Numbered from the stretch's first letter, positions 35,461 to 44,826 are shown. The stretch: 64,000 bases of DNA from Marinobacter alexandrii (GCA_039984955.1 JBDWTN010000007.1:434001-498000); one strand, 5' to 3'. Program-made: numbers and translations. Notes: a model not told the origin generated them from the sequence alone.

Positions 35461-38079
35461 TTATTTTCTAATAATGATTCTTCTGTTGACAGATCCAATC
35501 TTTAGGATGTAGATGCCTTCATCGTACCGACTGACTGGAAGAGACATTTCTTTAAAGACCTCTTTTTGTTTGTAAACTATTCTACCTGATGCATCGATCA
35601 AACGTAGCTCAGAGACCTCCTGTATTACCTCAGGTGTGAGCTTGACATGAAGTGTTTCTCTAACAGGGTTGGGATAGACCTGAATCAAGTTGTCCAATTC
35701 TTCATTGCTTAATACAACTTCCGAGCCTGAAGTTCGAAAGGCAAACGTACAGGCGGATTCATACCTTGAGGTAAACCCCAGGCCTAACTCTCCATGATAA
35801 TTCCCACCCCATGTATCAATGACAATACCTACTCGATTAGCAAGCACATGAGTTTCTACAGATAAGCTAGAGTACATTGAAACCGAATACCCAGGAGCAT
35901 TGCATGCTATAGGTTGTGGAATAAACTCTTCCTTACTTATAAAACCTCTCCCTAGTTCAGCAAAATTATTAACTCCCCATGCCCATGTAGCGCCATCTGC
36001 CATTATAAAGGTCCCTAAATTATCTCCTGCATATATTCTCTTTACATTTCTTATGAGATCAGGAGATACTTCATTTTCGTGAATAAATGTGGGTGTATTT
36101 ACTCTATAGAATGTGCCTCCTAACTGACATATATTAAAAAAATTCCGGCTGCTAAGAGCATTAACAACCCCCCAGACTAAAATTCTCCCGTCAGTTGACA
36201 GACCCATTCTAAATCTCCGATTAGTTGAAATAGATTTGAACCTAGTTGGTGTAGCTATTCCCACAGGAGTAATAGCATAGCTACCAACGACCCCTATACC
36301 AGCTGTCTCCTTACGTCCCCAAACCTGAACAGTATTATCCGCATAAAGTGCAAATGAATTATCTTCAGCAAGCGACGTACTAAAAACCTTACCAGCAGCA
36401 GTAGTCCTGATCGGTGTTAGCCTTCTTGTTCTTGTACCATCTCCAAGTTCATAATGGTTGTTTTCCCCCCACATAAATAGATCTCCATTTACATCTATAG
36501 CTGAAGCATGAGAACAATCTCCTAAACATCGATTATATCCAGCCTGAACAGCACCCTCAACAAAAACAATATCGGATAGCGTTGGTATTTTAACAGGGGT
36601 TGTATGTATGGTAGTTGTACTACCTGTACCGCAGACTCCTAACCTGTTGTCGCCCCAGGTCCAAACATTCCCGTTTACATCAAGAGCAAAGGCTGCATTA
36701 CTAGTACCTCCAATAGAAATAATATCGCTTAAGGATACTATCTGGGTAGGTGTGGTCACGTTTAAAGTACTGGAAGTAAAACCAATAGCGAGAGAATCAC
36801 CCATTGACCAAACTGTGCCATCTGAACGAAGGATATACGAATTTTCATTAGTAGCTAACTGAGCTAGCCTATCTACTTTATTAAAAAATGGCACAAATGA
36901 AGGAATAGCCGGAGGGCCGGGATGTATACCAAATTGTGAGTGTGCGTTATCTCCTGCTCCTACCAAAGACCCATCCGATTTTAGTATGATGGTAAAATCA
37001 GCACCACAGGCTAATGCTACTGACTTATCGTATGAAACTGTGCTATCACTGAACACACGTGCGGTGGTCAGAGGTATACCAAACTGACCATGAAAATTAG
37101 CGCCAAAAAAGTGCAACTCTCCTTTGCTATCAATGAAAGTACTATGGCTGTATCCTGCCGCCATAGTACGCACTTTTGATGCTACACTCTCAGCATATTC
37201 TCTACGATACGTGGTAGGATCTAAAGGATCAATTGGCCCTCCTATCCCAAGTTGACCATAAACTCCCTCTCCCCATGTCCATAGATTTCCCTCCACATCA
37301 GTAGCTATTGAATGGGTTTCTCCTGCGGATAAAGCAATAACATCTGTCAGTGGTATTGGGAAAAAACCAATCTTTTTTCTTACGGCAATAGGTGTGTTCC
37401 GTGAGGCAAAACTAGATGGTGAGCGGCCCAGTTGTGTGTTAAGGTTATCTCCCCATCCAAGCACACGTCCATCCTTGATTGCCAGGCTATGTCTTGCTCC
37501 AGCAGATATTAATGTCACGCCATTTAAAATACCAGTCCCTGAAGAATTCACAACATTTCCAGGAAGGGCTGATGGAGAAAAAAAGCCTTGTCCTAGTTCT
37601 CCCAGGTTATTAATCCCCCAGGAGATCACGGTTCCGTCGCTTTTAAGTGCCATGCAATGAAAGTCTCCAGCCTGAATATCAATGATATCCGACACACCGG
37701 AAAGTTGAACCGGGATAGCGGACCCAACCCCTACAGTGCCTAGCTGGCCGTAGGTGTTATCCCCCCAAACAAAGACTTTCCCATCTGCTCTTAGCGCCAT
37801 GCTATGTCTTCTTCCGGCAGAAACAGCAATAATATGATCTAATCCTACAGCAAGTACACCCGCTCCTGAGATTGTAATAGTACTATCTCCTAGCTGGCCA
37901 TATGTGTTTTCGCCCCAGGAAAACACCGCTCCTTCTTGTATGATTAATGTATGATTGAAGCCCGCTGAAATGGCTTTTTCAGTCATCGTAGGTGTAGTGC
38001 TTGCGTTTCTATCTCTGTCCTTTGCGAAGAGAGAGTGTAAGAATAAAATCAGAATAAGGTAAATCAGTGATCGTGTCAT
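35461..38079 (-). CDS. RCC1-repeat beta-propeller protein, T9SS-secreted
   Basis: An 872-residue exported protein. A signal peptide (to about 19) is followed by some 14 RCC1-type repeats of 50-60 residues (WGENTYGQLGD, HSMALRADGKVFVWGDN, HCMALKSDGTVISWGINN and so on), which would form two seven-bladed propellers. The end is a T9SS sorting domain (LIQVYPNPVRETLHVKL ... YDEGIYILKIGSVNRRIII). Bacterial secreted RCC1 proteins are thought to mediate protein or surface binding, but this one has no known function. It is probably cotranscribed with the Cys-rich lipoprotein gene downstream. Confidence 0.88.
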   Translation of the reverse strand: MTRSLIYLILILFLHSLFAKDRDRNASTTPTMTEKAISAGFNHTLIIQEGAVFSWGENTYGQLGDSTITISGAGVLAVGLDHIIAVSAGRRHSMALRADGKVFVWGDNTYGQLGTVGVGSAIPVQLSGVSDIIDIQAGDFHCMALKSDGTVISWGINNLGELGQGFFSPSALPGNVVNSSGTGILNGVTLISAGARHSLAIKDGRVLGWGDNLNTQLGRSPSSFASRNTPIAVRKKIGFFPIPLTDVIALSAGETHSIATDVEGNLWTWGEGVYGQLGIGGPIDPLDPTTYRREYAESVASKVRTMAAGYSHSTFIDSKGELHFFGANFHGQFGIPLTTARVFSDSTVSYDKSVALACGADFTIILKSDGSLVGAGDNAHSQFGIHPGPPAIPSFVPFFNKVDRLAQLATNENSYILRSDGTVWSMGDSLAIGFTSSTLNVTTPTQIVSLSDIISIGGTSNAAFALDVNGNVWTWGDNRLGVCGTGSTTTIHTTPVKIPTLSDIVFVEGAVQAGYNRCLGDCSHASAIDVNGDLFMWGENNHYELGDGTRTRRLTPIRTTAAGKVFSTSLAEDNSFALYADNTVQVWGRKETAGIGVVGSYAITPVGIATPTRFKSISTNRRFRMGLSTDGRILVWGVVNALSSRNFFNICQLGGTFYRVNTPTFIHENEVSPDLIRNVKRIYAGDNLGTFIMADGATWAWGVNNFAELGRGFISKEEFIPQPIACNAPGYSVSMYSSLSVETHVLANRVGIVIDTWGGNYHGELGLGFTSRYESACTFAFRTSGSEVVLSNEELDNLIQVYPNPVRETLHVKLTPEVIQEVSELRLIDASGRIVYKQKEVFKEMSLPVSRYDEGIYILKIGSVNRRIIIRK

Positions 38080-38237
38080 AAGTGATAGGTTTTTTCTTCA
38101 AGTTTTTCTATTCACCTGTCAATTGAAATCAGTTTTGAGTGAAGGGCAGGTATTTCTTCGTGAGTGTAAACTTTTTTGAAGTAAGAAGTTTTGGGTAGAT
38201 AAGAAAAGATTAACCTGATCGTATTGAAAATAAAAAA

Positions 38238-38260
38238 GGCAGCTCCTCCGCAGAACTGCC
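38238..38260 (-). terminator. Terminator of the FG-GAP protein gene
   Basis: On the minus strand GGCAG...CTGCC forms an imperfect stem followed directly by TTTTTTATTTT, 62 bp past the stop at 38322. The small frame over it (38112-38294) is not credible as a gene. Confidence 0.65.
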
Positions 38261-38321
38261 CAAGCATTGGCCGCCACAGCCTTTTGCTCACCATAGAGTC
38301 ATTGTTGTCTTTTAGATGAAT

Positions 38322-40634
38322 CTAGTTCGTCCTTTTAACGAAACGAAACGTTTTGGTCTCTCCTTTTTCATTAGTCAATCGCAACAGATGTATTCCGTTT
38401 GGAAGTAAACTCAGATCGATCTTGCTTGCCGAACTTCCTTGTAGCAATTGTTTGCCATCGAGGCTCAGGACTTCTGCTTGCAGCACTTCATTTGTCTCTA
38501 TGACCAAATAATCTTGTGTGGGGTTCGGGTAAACATTTACTGGAGTATCCGTCAGACCTAATACTTGGATAAGCTTCAGGGTTCCACTTTTCTCTCCTTC
38601 ATAGTTTGTCTCTTTAACAGTGACTGTGAAGTTGTGGTTTCCTGCTCTTGTTGGAGTGCTACCTGCATCCCATGAGATTGAATAACTTAGGTTTGATGGT
38701 TCTGTTATAACTGTTGGTTCTTTGATTGTGCCATCGGCTTCCTGTATTAAATCATCGAGTTCAATGGTAGTTTGGGCTTTATTGATCACCAATGTACCCT
38801 CAGCAAAATCTACAATATAATTACTTCCTGCATCTACATTTCCCTGCAAAATGCTATAAGTTCCGGCATCTTCGCCAATATCCCTTGCTAAGTCCCCACT
38901 GATAACATCAGTACCTAGAAGTAGACCAGCTTTAATCTCAAAAGTAAAATCAGGATCTACTTCTCCATAGGATTTGGTCTGATCATTAGCTTTAATAGTC
39001 AATGGGGCCCGCATGACTTGAAATTCATGTGTAGATATACTGCTCTCATTTGCACCAGATAGTTTACTGAAACTTATACTGGCATTTCCTGCATGTGAGG
39101 AGCGAAAAATTATCTGGGCTGAAGGATCAAATAAAGAACCAGTAGCTACTTGTTCGTCATTGATATGTACCTGGCCATTGGTAGCAGATACAAATCGATA
39201 TTGATCAGTAGAAAAAACATCATCTGGATCAGGGGATAAATCAATTTCGACCGTTTGGCCATATTGCACGGAAGGGATGCTAATTATTGGCGATAGTATT
39301 TCGGTTGTCAATTCAAAGAAATAAACTGCTCCGGCATTAGAAAGTGGCTGTACTCCATCCTCATTGAGATCCTGTGCAAATGACCCTATGACGAGTTGTT
39401 TGTTTTCCATTTTTATGGAACTGAAACGGCCAATTTTATCATCTTCCATCCTATCAGAGGTTACTACTTTTTGAATCTCTGAAAACTGACCATTCATATC
39501 TGCCTGGAAGATATAGACTGAGCCAGCTGCTTTTATTGTACCAGTACCATCCCGATTTTCATCTTCATCTGGAGCACCTACAACCAGTAGGTCTTCTGAT
39601 AGACTTACCCCATTGCCAAAATTATCAAGTGCTGAACGGTCTGATGCTTCGATTTTTTGCGTTTGACTCCAATAGCCATTTTCATCTTTATGAAATAGGT
39701 ATGCCGCACCAGCATTGTTTAGATATCCGTTAGCTGATTTATCTTGTAGAGGAGCCCCAACCACTAGCCTAGATCCTTCAATATCTAGTGAGTACCCAAA
39801 AAGATCACCGGCGGACCGATCATCTGGAACAATCTTTTGAGCTTGATTCCACTCCCCTGATTCATTTCTTTCAAAAAAATAAACTGCTCCAGCTTGATAT
39901 TGGTAGTTTTCATTGTTTGCATCATCGTTTTCTGTCTGTGCTCCTACTACCAAATAGTCACCCTCCAGGTCGATAGAAAATCCAAAAGCAGCACCTGTTT
40001 CAGCATCATCAGCAACAAGCTTTGCTGTTTCATTCCACTGCCCATTCCCATCTTTTTCAAAAATATACACCGCTCCTTGTCGAGAATTATGAAATAGAGA
40101 TGAAACGGCTATTCGTTCTCCAGATACAGACACTTGAGATCCAAAGTTGTCTTGCTCTGCTCGATCTGATGCAACTGCTTTCTGTTTTTCTATCCAAATT
40201 CCTTGCGCATCTTTTTCAAAAATAAATGCTGCTCCTGCACCTCGAATATTATTCATCCCATCAAGATCTGTACGATTAAGTACCGCTCCAATCACAGCAA
40301 GAGTACCGGATACTGCTACCGAACTCCCAAATACGTCTTGTGAATTTCTATCTGAAGGAACCAATTTTTGCATCATATCCCAGTTCCCGTTTACATTTTC
40401 GTATGCATAAACAGCCCCAGCTGTCTCCAACGGGTTTTCTCCATTTTCATCTGTATCCGTTCCTAAAGAACAAATCATAGCCACATCTCCTGACATATCT
40501 AGAAAGGTTCCAAAAAAATCCAAAGTAGTTCGATCTGAAGGTACAACCTTCGATTTTTCCTTGAATACAGCCTGACCAAACAGGTGGCTTCCGAATACCA
40601 TTAGCAACAAAATAATCGTCAAATATTTACTCAT
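38322..40634 (-). CDS. FG-GAP-like propeller plus MBG domain, T9SS-secreted
   Basis: A 770-residue exported protein. After the signal peptide come about seven repeats of 55-60 residues with the pattern DxFGxSV-x-GxxLVVGAPxxD...GAAYLFxKDxxGxW, the FG-GAP (integrin-alpha-like) signature (about 25-430). An MBG-type bacterial Ig-like domain (about 545-620; KANDQTKSYGEVDPDF), a further Ig-like segment and a T9SS sorting domain (VNVYPNPTQDYLVIET) follow. It is likely a surface adhesin or matrix component; binding partner unknown. It is next to another T9SS propeller protein on the same strand. Confidence 0.87.
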   Translation of the reverse strand: MSKYLTIILLLMVFGSHLFGQAVFKEKSKVVPSDRTTLDFFGTFLDMSGDVAMICSLGTDTDENGENPLETAGAVYAYENVNGNWDMMQKLVPSDRNSQDVFGSSVAVSGTLAVIGAVLNRTDLDGMNNIRGAGAAFIFEKDAQGIWIEKQKAVASDRAEQDNFGSQVSVSGERIAVSSLFHNSRQGAVYIFEKDGNGQWNETAKLVADDAETGAAFGFSIDLEGDYLVVGAQTENDDANNENYQYQAGAVYFFERNESGEWNQAQKIVPDDRSAGDLFGYSLDIEGSRLVVGAPLQDKSANGYLNNAGAAYLFHKDENGYWSQTQKIEASDRSALDNFGNGVSLSEDLLVVGAPDEDENRDGTGTIKAAGSVYIFQADMNGQFSEIQKVVTSDRMEDDKIGRFSSIKMENKQLVIGSFAQDLNEDGVQPLSNAGAVYFFELTTEILSPIISIPSVQYGQTVEIDLSPDPDDVFSTDQYRFVSATNGQVHINDEQVATGSLFDPSAQIIFRSSHAGNASISFSKLSGANESSISTHEFQVMRAPLTIKANDQTKSYGEVDPDFTFEIKAGLLLGTDVISGDLARDIGEDAGTYSILQGNVDAGSNYIVDFAEGTLVINKAQTTIELDDLIQEADGTIKEPTVITEPSNLSYSISWDAGSTPTRAGNHNFTVTVKETNYEGEKSGTLKLIQVLGLTDTPVNVYPNPTQDYLVIETNEVLQAEVLSLDGKQLLQGSSASKIDLSLLPNGIHLLRLTNEKGETKTFRFVKRTN

Positions 40635-41056
40635 CGTACTTATTAATTCATTCTAGAATTTGAAAGTACGTTTTCTATCGTCTTGACGCTAAAAATCGAT
40701 CTCTACATGATCTCTACAAATACAAAATGTTCGATAAGAACTTCTGTTATTCCAATAAAAATAGGAGCCCTGGACAGCAAACATCATAATCGCTCTGCTG
40801 ATATGGTTCGTTCAAAACTTGACATAATCCATGAAAGTATTTATCCCCAAACTATTAGCCAAAAAAGACAGCCTCCCCTGAAAATTAAAATCAGACTCCT
40901 TATAGCTATCTGAAAAAACACTTTTCAATTGAAACTATAGTATCACCGTCACTCAAAACCACTTAATTATCAGTTCTTATCAAACAGGCTTGATCGCTTT
41001 CGCACGCTAGTCTCTAAACTTCGTTTATTTTTAACCTTCATCAATTACTTGCCACT
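40635..41056. other. 422-bp intergenic region with an 11-bp tandem repeat
   Basis: The gap separates the divergent FG-GAP gene and membrane-protein gene. The only structure I see is GATCTCTACA repeated at 40698-40707 and 40709-40718 (11-bp period), about 65-85 bp upstream of the FG-GAP start. This spacing would suit an OmpR-type regulator. No credible gene or RNA is visible in the rest. Confidence 0.4.
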
Positions 41057-42430
41057 TTGGAAGAGAATGATTTAAAGCCTAAATGGCTCACTGAACTACA
41101 ACTGAAAAGTTGGGAACCGGAGGTTTTGCTTTCTGGAATTGTCTTGTACGGCATGTTCAAAATGCCGGATTTGCTGGATGACTTCCTGTATTACTTCAAA
41201 GTCAATTTTGATAGCAACAGCAACAATATTGACAATTTCATAGGGATGATGAAGGTTGCAGTGTATTGGCTTACTGGTGGTCTCATCGCTCATTTGATTA
41301 GTCGTGGAATTTGGGTAGGCATGGTGGGTCTCAGCTTTACTTTCCCAAAAGGAATCCTGTTAGAGGATATGAAATTGACGGATAAGTATCGAAACTACCT
41401 CTCTCGAATTCCTTCTACTGAAAAGATCATCCTTAATCTGGAAAGTTTTTCCAGTTCCTTGTTCTCTATCTCCTTCATGATGTTTATGATGATATTGGGA
41501 GCTTACTTCTATCTCTTAATCACCATCATTACTCCAGTACTCACTTTGCTTTACTTTTTCGGCAACATCTTTGATATTGAGTGGTTAGGATTTGTGATGG
41601 CAGGCTATATCTTGATTGTCATAGGTATTGGCTTTCTCGGGTTCATCGATTTTGTGACACTAGGATTTCTCAAGCGGTTTAAGTGGGTATCTAAGGTGTA
41701 TTGGCCTATTTATCGTCTGGTAGGTGCTTTGACTTTTGCCCGGTTCTATCGACCTATTTATTACATTCTGATTTCTAATGTAAAAGGTTGGAAAATAGCC
41801 GTTTTGCTCACTTTCTTCGTAGTAGCTAGTTTTCAGATGGTCGGTAGTATAAGCAACAGCACTTATCCAGGTGAAAGATTATCTCAAATATCCTTATGGT
41901 CGGATAGTCAAGCTACAGGAGCCTACACTGGCTATTATGACGATCAAATAGAGGATATCAAGTCAATCACTGCATCCATTCCTTCCGATATAATTCGAGG
42001 AAATACCATTAGACTATTTGTGGTGTTGAAAGCCAACAGGGAGGATTCAATCAAAGCTCACTGTAACCTTGATTCACTCTTTCAAGTGGAAAATTTAAGT
42101 GGCGCTCAAGCCAGAATACAATGTCTTAGCTCGTTCTACTCTGTATCCATAGATGATTCTGTTTATTCTGATCTGCCTTTCAAGTTTCACTACAAAAGCA
42201 AAACCAAACAACGAGGTATTCTTACTTACCTTGATGTCAGTTCTTTGGAAGCAGGGTTACATCATTTACAGCTCAAAATACCATCTGAAATGTTCAATAA
42301 TAATAGGATAGCCAACATCCCATTTTATCGCGAAGAACCCTATATCCCTTATGTGGTTCCAGATACGGATATGAAAAAGGGTAGCGAAGATGAATCTTAC
42401 CTAAAACTAAAACCTATTTTACCTAAGTGA
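41057..42430 (+). CDS. Multi-pass membrane protein of unknown function
   Basis: A 457-residue protein. The first part (about 20-270) has six or so membrane helices, including a very hydrophobic stretch (about 140-205), and the last 190 residues are soluble with beta-rich character. The start is TTG (MEENDLKPKW); no ATG lies upstream in frame and later Met codons would cut into the first helix. I do not recognise a named family, though it looks like a conserved Bacteroidota protein. It is convergent with the zinc-ribbon gene (22 bp apart). Confidence 0.65.
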   Translation: MEENDLKPKWLTELQLKSWEPEVLLSGIVLYGMFKMPDLLDDFLYYFKVNFDSNSNNIDNFIGMMKVAVYWLTGGLIAHLISRGIWVGMVGLSFTFPKGILLEDMKLTDKYRNYLSRIPSTEKIILNLESFSSSLFSISFMMFMMILGAYFYLLITIITPVLTLLYFFGNIFDIEWLGFVMAGYILIVIGIGFLGFIDFVTLGFLKRFKWVSKVYWPIYRLVGALTFARFYRPIYYILISNVKGWKIAVLLTFFVVASFQMVGSISNSTYPGERLSQISLWSDSQATGAYTGYYDDQIEDIKSITASIPSDIIRGNTIRLFVVLKANREDSIKAHCNLDSLFQVENLSGAQARIQCLSSFYSVSIDDSVYSDLPFKFHYKSKTKQRGILTYLDVSSLEAGLHHLQLKIPSEMFNNNRIANIPFYREEPYIPYVVPDTDMKKGSEDESYLKLKPILPK

Positions 42431-42452
42431 CTATTCATTTAATTGATTAACA

Positions 42453-42812
42453 TTAATTATCGTCCTTTCTCTCCACCAAAAGAACGAAACCTTCATCTAA
42501 TAATAAGTAACCTTGCTCATAACAGAATCGATAGGTGTCTCCAGCTTTGGTGACATAGCTGTTGGTATAAAAGTCAAAGTCAAAACCCTTTTTCAATAGT
42601 TTGTCTTTATGGGTTTTCTTCTTCCCATCAGGATTGAGGTCTATTAAGATTCTTCTGTTTTTAGCCAATGCGTTATTTACATTTCTCATGTAATTCGTAG
42701 TGGCAGAATTAACCTTATTATTGAAGGCATTGCGGCATGCATCCGAACAGAATTTCTTATCTATCCGACCATGTACGGGTCTTCCACATTCAGGACATTG
42801 TCTTTCCTCCAT
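42453..42812 (-). CDS. Zinc-ribbon protein (DUF2116-like)
   Basis: A 119-residue cytosolic protein with an N-terminal zinc ribbon, CPEC (C6, C9) and CSDAC (C22, C26), in the form CxxC-x12-CxxxC typical of DUF2116 and related ribbons, followed by a basic helical region and a small beta-rich tail. A nucleic-acid-associated role is plausible from the ribbon and basic charge, but not shown. Common single gene in Bacteroidota. Confidence 0.75.
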   Translation of the reverse strand: MEERQCPECGRPVHGRIDKKFCSDACRNAFNNKVNSATTNYMRNVNNALAKNRRILIDLNPDGKKKTHKDKLLKKGFDFDFYTNSYVTKAGDTYRFCYEQGYLLLDEGFVLLVERKDDN

Positions 42813-42902
42813 TTGCCTAAAATATCGACAAACAGAAATAAATGCAATTACAACTGATGAGAGAATTCTCGAAAAGGTCTCCTAATAGTTGGGGCAAAGT
42901 TT

Positions 42903-43037
42903 TTATAAAAACTTATCAATAGATACCAGAAATGAAACTCCGATGATTATAACCCATTGAATTATCCCGAGTATTCTACTCAATTGTCTTCTAAGTTGAT
43001 CAGATTTTTCCATGGAATAAAATTCATTTACTTCCAT
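42903..43037 (-). CDS. Possible 44-aa single-helix membrane protein
   Basis: An ATG at 43037 opens a 44-codon frame reading MEVNEFYSMEKSDQLRRQLS at the start, then one membrane helix (about 24-40, ILGIIQWVIIIGVSFLVS) and a Lys near the end. The amphipathic charged head with one clean helix looks like a real small membrane protein rather than chance. It would be upstream of the zinc-ribbon gene, 90 bp away. No family is recognised. Confidence 0.4.
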   Translation of the reverse strand: MEVNEFYSMEKSDQLRRQLSRILGIIQWVIIIGVSFLVSIDKFL

Positions 43038-43136
43038 GATTTATGTAAGTGTATATCGCTTAATATCCTATTTAAGTGAAATACTTAAATAAATAAAAAA
43101 TAATTTAAGTAATTGATTCTCAATTATAAATCCACT

Positions 43137-43174
43137 TACAAACGACTACAAACGGATAGTAAATGACTACAAAC
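43137..43174 (-). promoter_or_regulatory. LytTR-like direct repeats upstream of the ssb gene
   Basis: On the minus strand GTTTGTAGTC occurs at 43144-43153 and 43165-43174, a 21-bp period, with a third shorter GTTTGTA at 43137-43143. Read as 9-bp units (TCCGTTTGT and AATGTTTGT) separated by 12 bp, they fit the known LytTR target form WMMGTTNRK well. The site is about equally distant from the ssb start and the small membrane-protein start. The rest of the gap (42813-43282) is AT-rich with ACTTAA/TTAAGT repeats. Confidence 0.4.
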
Positions 43175-43282
43175 ATTTAAAAACCGAATCCGATTTGATG
43201 CTCACTACAGCTTTGCCATCGTCAAACGACAAATTCATCTACCAACAAGGGTGAATCAATTAACACATTAAAATTTATTATT

Positions 43283-43624
43283 ATGACAAGTTTAAAAAAC
43301 AGCGTACAACTAATTGGTAGATTAGGTAACGAACCAGAAGTTAGAACTTTTGAAAGCGGGAAAAAGATGGCCACTTTTTCTCTAGCAACGAACGAAACTT
43401 ATTACAACAATAAGGGCGAGAAAGTAACAGATACACAGTGGCACAATATTGTAGTATGGGGCAAGAAAGCTGATGTAGTTGAAAACTACCTAAATAAGGG
43501 GAGCGAGATAGCGATGGAAGGAAAATTGCTTAATCGATCATACGAGAAAGATGGTGAAACAAAGTATATCACCGAAATAAGTTTGAACGAACTTCTCATG
43601 ATGGGTAAGAAAGACCAATCCTGA
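43283..43624 (+). CDS. ssb: Single-stranded DNA-binding protein, short form
   Basis: A 113-residue OB-fold SSB: LKNSVQLIGRLGNEPEVRTFESGKKMATFSLATNE, TQWHNIVVWGKKADVVENYLNKGSEIAMEGKL and RSYEKDGETKY-type segments match the SSB core throughout (no run is quoted in full elsewhere). It ends GKKDQS and lacks the Gly-rich linker and acidic DDDxPF tip that recruits partner proteins in the main cellular SSB. It is therefore probably a second, specialised SSB. It is monocistronic, with a terminator directly after it. Confidence 0.88.
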   Translation: MTSLKNSVQLIGRLGNEPEVRTFESGKKMATFSLATNETYYNNKGEKVTDTQWHNIVVWGKKADVVENYLNKGSEIAMEGKLLNRSYEKDGETKYITEISLNELLMMGKKDQS

Positions 43625-43632
43625 TGAATATA

Positions 43633-43665
43633 AAAGGCCTGCAATTATTCAGACTGCAGGCCTTT
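43633..43665. terminator. Bidirectional terminator between ssb and the ECF operon
   Basis: A perfect 11-bp stem AAAGGCCTGCA / TGCAGGCCTTT with an 11-nt loop, followed by TGTTTTTG on the plus strand and TTATATTC on the minus strand. It serves the ssb gene and the convergent ECF operon. Confidence 0.9.
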
Positions 43666-43689
43666 GTTTTTGTACAACTAACTATCTTA

Positions 43690-44826
43690 TTACTTTTTCT
43701 TCACGCTTACTTGCTCCACTGCTTTATCTCTTGAAAGAGATCCTTTATCATAATCTTGAAGCGTTTTTCCTTTTACGGTTACTTCTATTTCTTCTGGCAT
43801 ATCGCAACCTATACATTCAGTTAGCTTGACTTTAAAGATTAACATTTCGTCAGATTTCAAACTCCTTATTGTACGACCATAGTCTAGTAGGTTCTCTTTA
43901 AAAGTTTTTTCAAATTCAGGATACATCGCCTCGACTTTCTCATCTCGTTCCTCTCGAGATAACCCTGTTTCTCCAGTTGCATTTATTACATGTAATCCAT
44001 CATTACTACTAGAGGAATAAACCCTCATATTAAAAGTCACACCTAGTCCATCAAGTTTTGTATACCCTAGACTTCTTCCTGACATATAATAGGTGTTGGA
44101 AAGGTCAGATTCATAGAGTCTTGAAAATATTGTAGAAAAAAGCTCAAGGTCTTTTGAAACTGATCCTTCTTCATTTGTGGTAAAAGAAATCTTATCAATC
44201 AATTGATCCCTATTCATCTTGCCTTGCTTATATGCCATCAAATCACTTTTAAGTATTTGAGCTGATAGCGCAGATTGGCTTTGAGAAATACGTCTTCCAT
44301 TGAATATATAGAGCTTATCATTTCTTCCTCGTGACTGTATAACGATTCTATGAGAAGGCTGTAATTGTCCGATTAAATCAGCATAGTCAGCTAAGAATAA
44401 GACCATTTGCTCTTTCATTTTCTCAGAAGATTCTTTATTGACTTCATCTAGCTTCTTCTGCTTCTCAGTTTTTTTCGCTTTACCACTAACCTCTTCTTCT
44501 TCATCATCTTCAGAGGATTCAGAAATAACGTATGTATTAACACCTACACTGCGAGAAGATCTTACCACGCTTCTAGCTTCGCCTACACTATAAATGTGTG
44601 AGGGACTAGGGATGCTAAAAATCACTCCATAATCTGGTATAAAATTACTTTCAACATTATCAAACAGTCTAACACGATTATTGTCACTTGCCAGTGTACT
44701 GAGAATGTTTTCAGCAACTTTCAAATCACGCTCCATCCGTTCTTCATCGATTGATTGTCCGAAAGAAGTAGTGATGCTGCATGCAATCACCAGGATTCCA
44801 ATTGCTATTTTTCTAGTCATTTTCAT
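43690..44826 (-). CDS. Exported protein of unknown function in an ECF operon
   Basis: A 378-residue protein with a signal peptide (to about 23, SFGQ). Residues about 30-110 and 180-330 look like a mixed fold; a Glu/Lys-rich low-complexity segment (about 105-140) separates them. It contains KVKLTECIGCDMPEEIEVTV near the C-terminus with a CxxC pair. I do not recognise the family. It is the last gene of the sigma/anti-sigma operon (24 bp after the anti-sigma gene) and is probably the periplasmic effector or sensor of that system. Confidence 0.7.
   Translation of the reverse strand: MKMTRKIAIGILVIACSITTSFGQSIDEERMERDLKVAENILSTLASDNNRVRLFDNVESNFIPDYGVIFSIPSPSHIYSVGEARSVVRSSRSVGVNTYVISESSEDDEEEEVSGKAKKTEKQKKLDEVNKESSEKMKEQMVLFLADYADLIGQLQPSHRIVIQSRGRNDKLYIFNGRRISQSQSALSAQILKSDLMAYKQGKMNRDQLIDKISFTTNEEGSVSKDLELFSTIFSRLYESDLSNTYYMSGRSLGYTKLDGLGVTFNMRVYSSSSNDGLHVINATGETGLSREERDEKVEAMYPEFEKTFKENLLDYGRTIRSLKSDEMLIFKVKLTECIGCDMPEEIEVTVKGKTLQDYDKGSLSRDKAVEQVSVKKK

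Noticed and set aside
38112-38294. 60-codon minus-strand frame between two T9SS protein genes
   Set aside because: It runs over a transcription terminator hairpin and has no recognisable features.
40683-40913. 76-codon frame in the 40.6-41.0 kb gap
   Set aside because: Amino-acid composition looks random and it overlaps the 11-bp tandem repeat and presumed promoter area.
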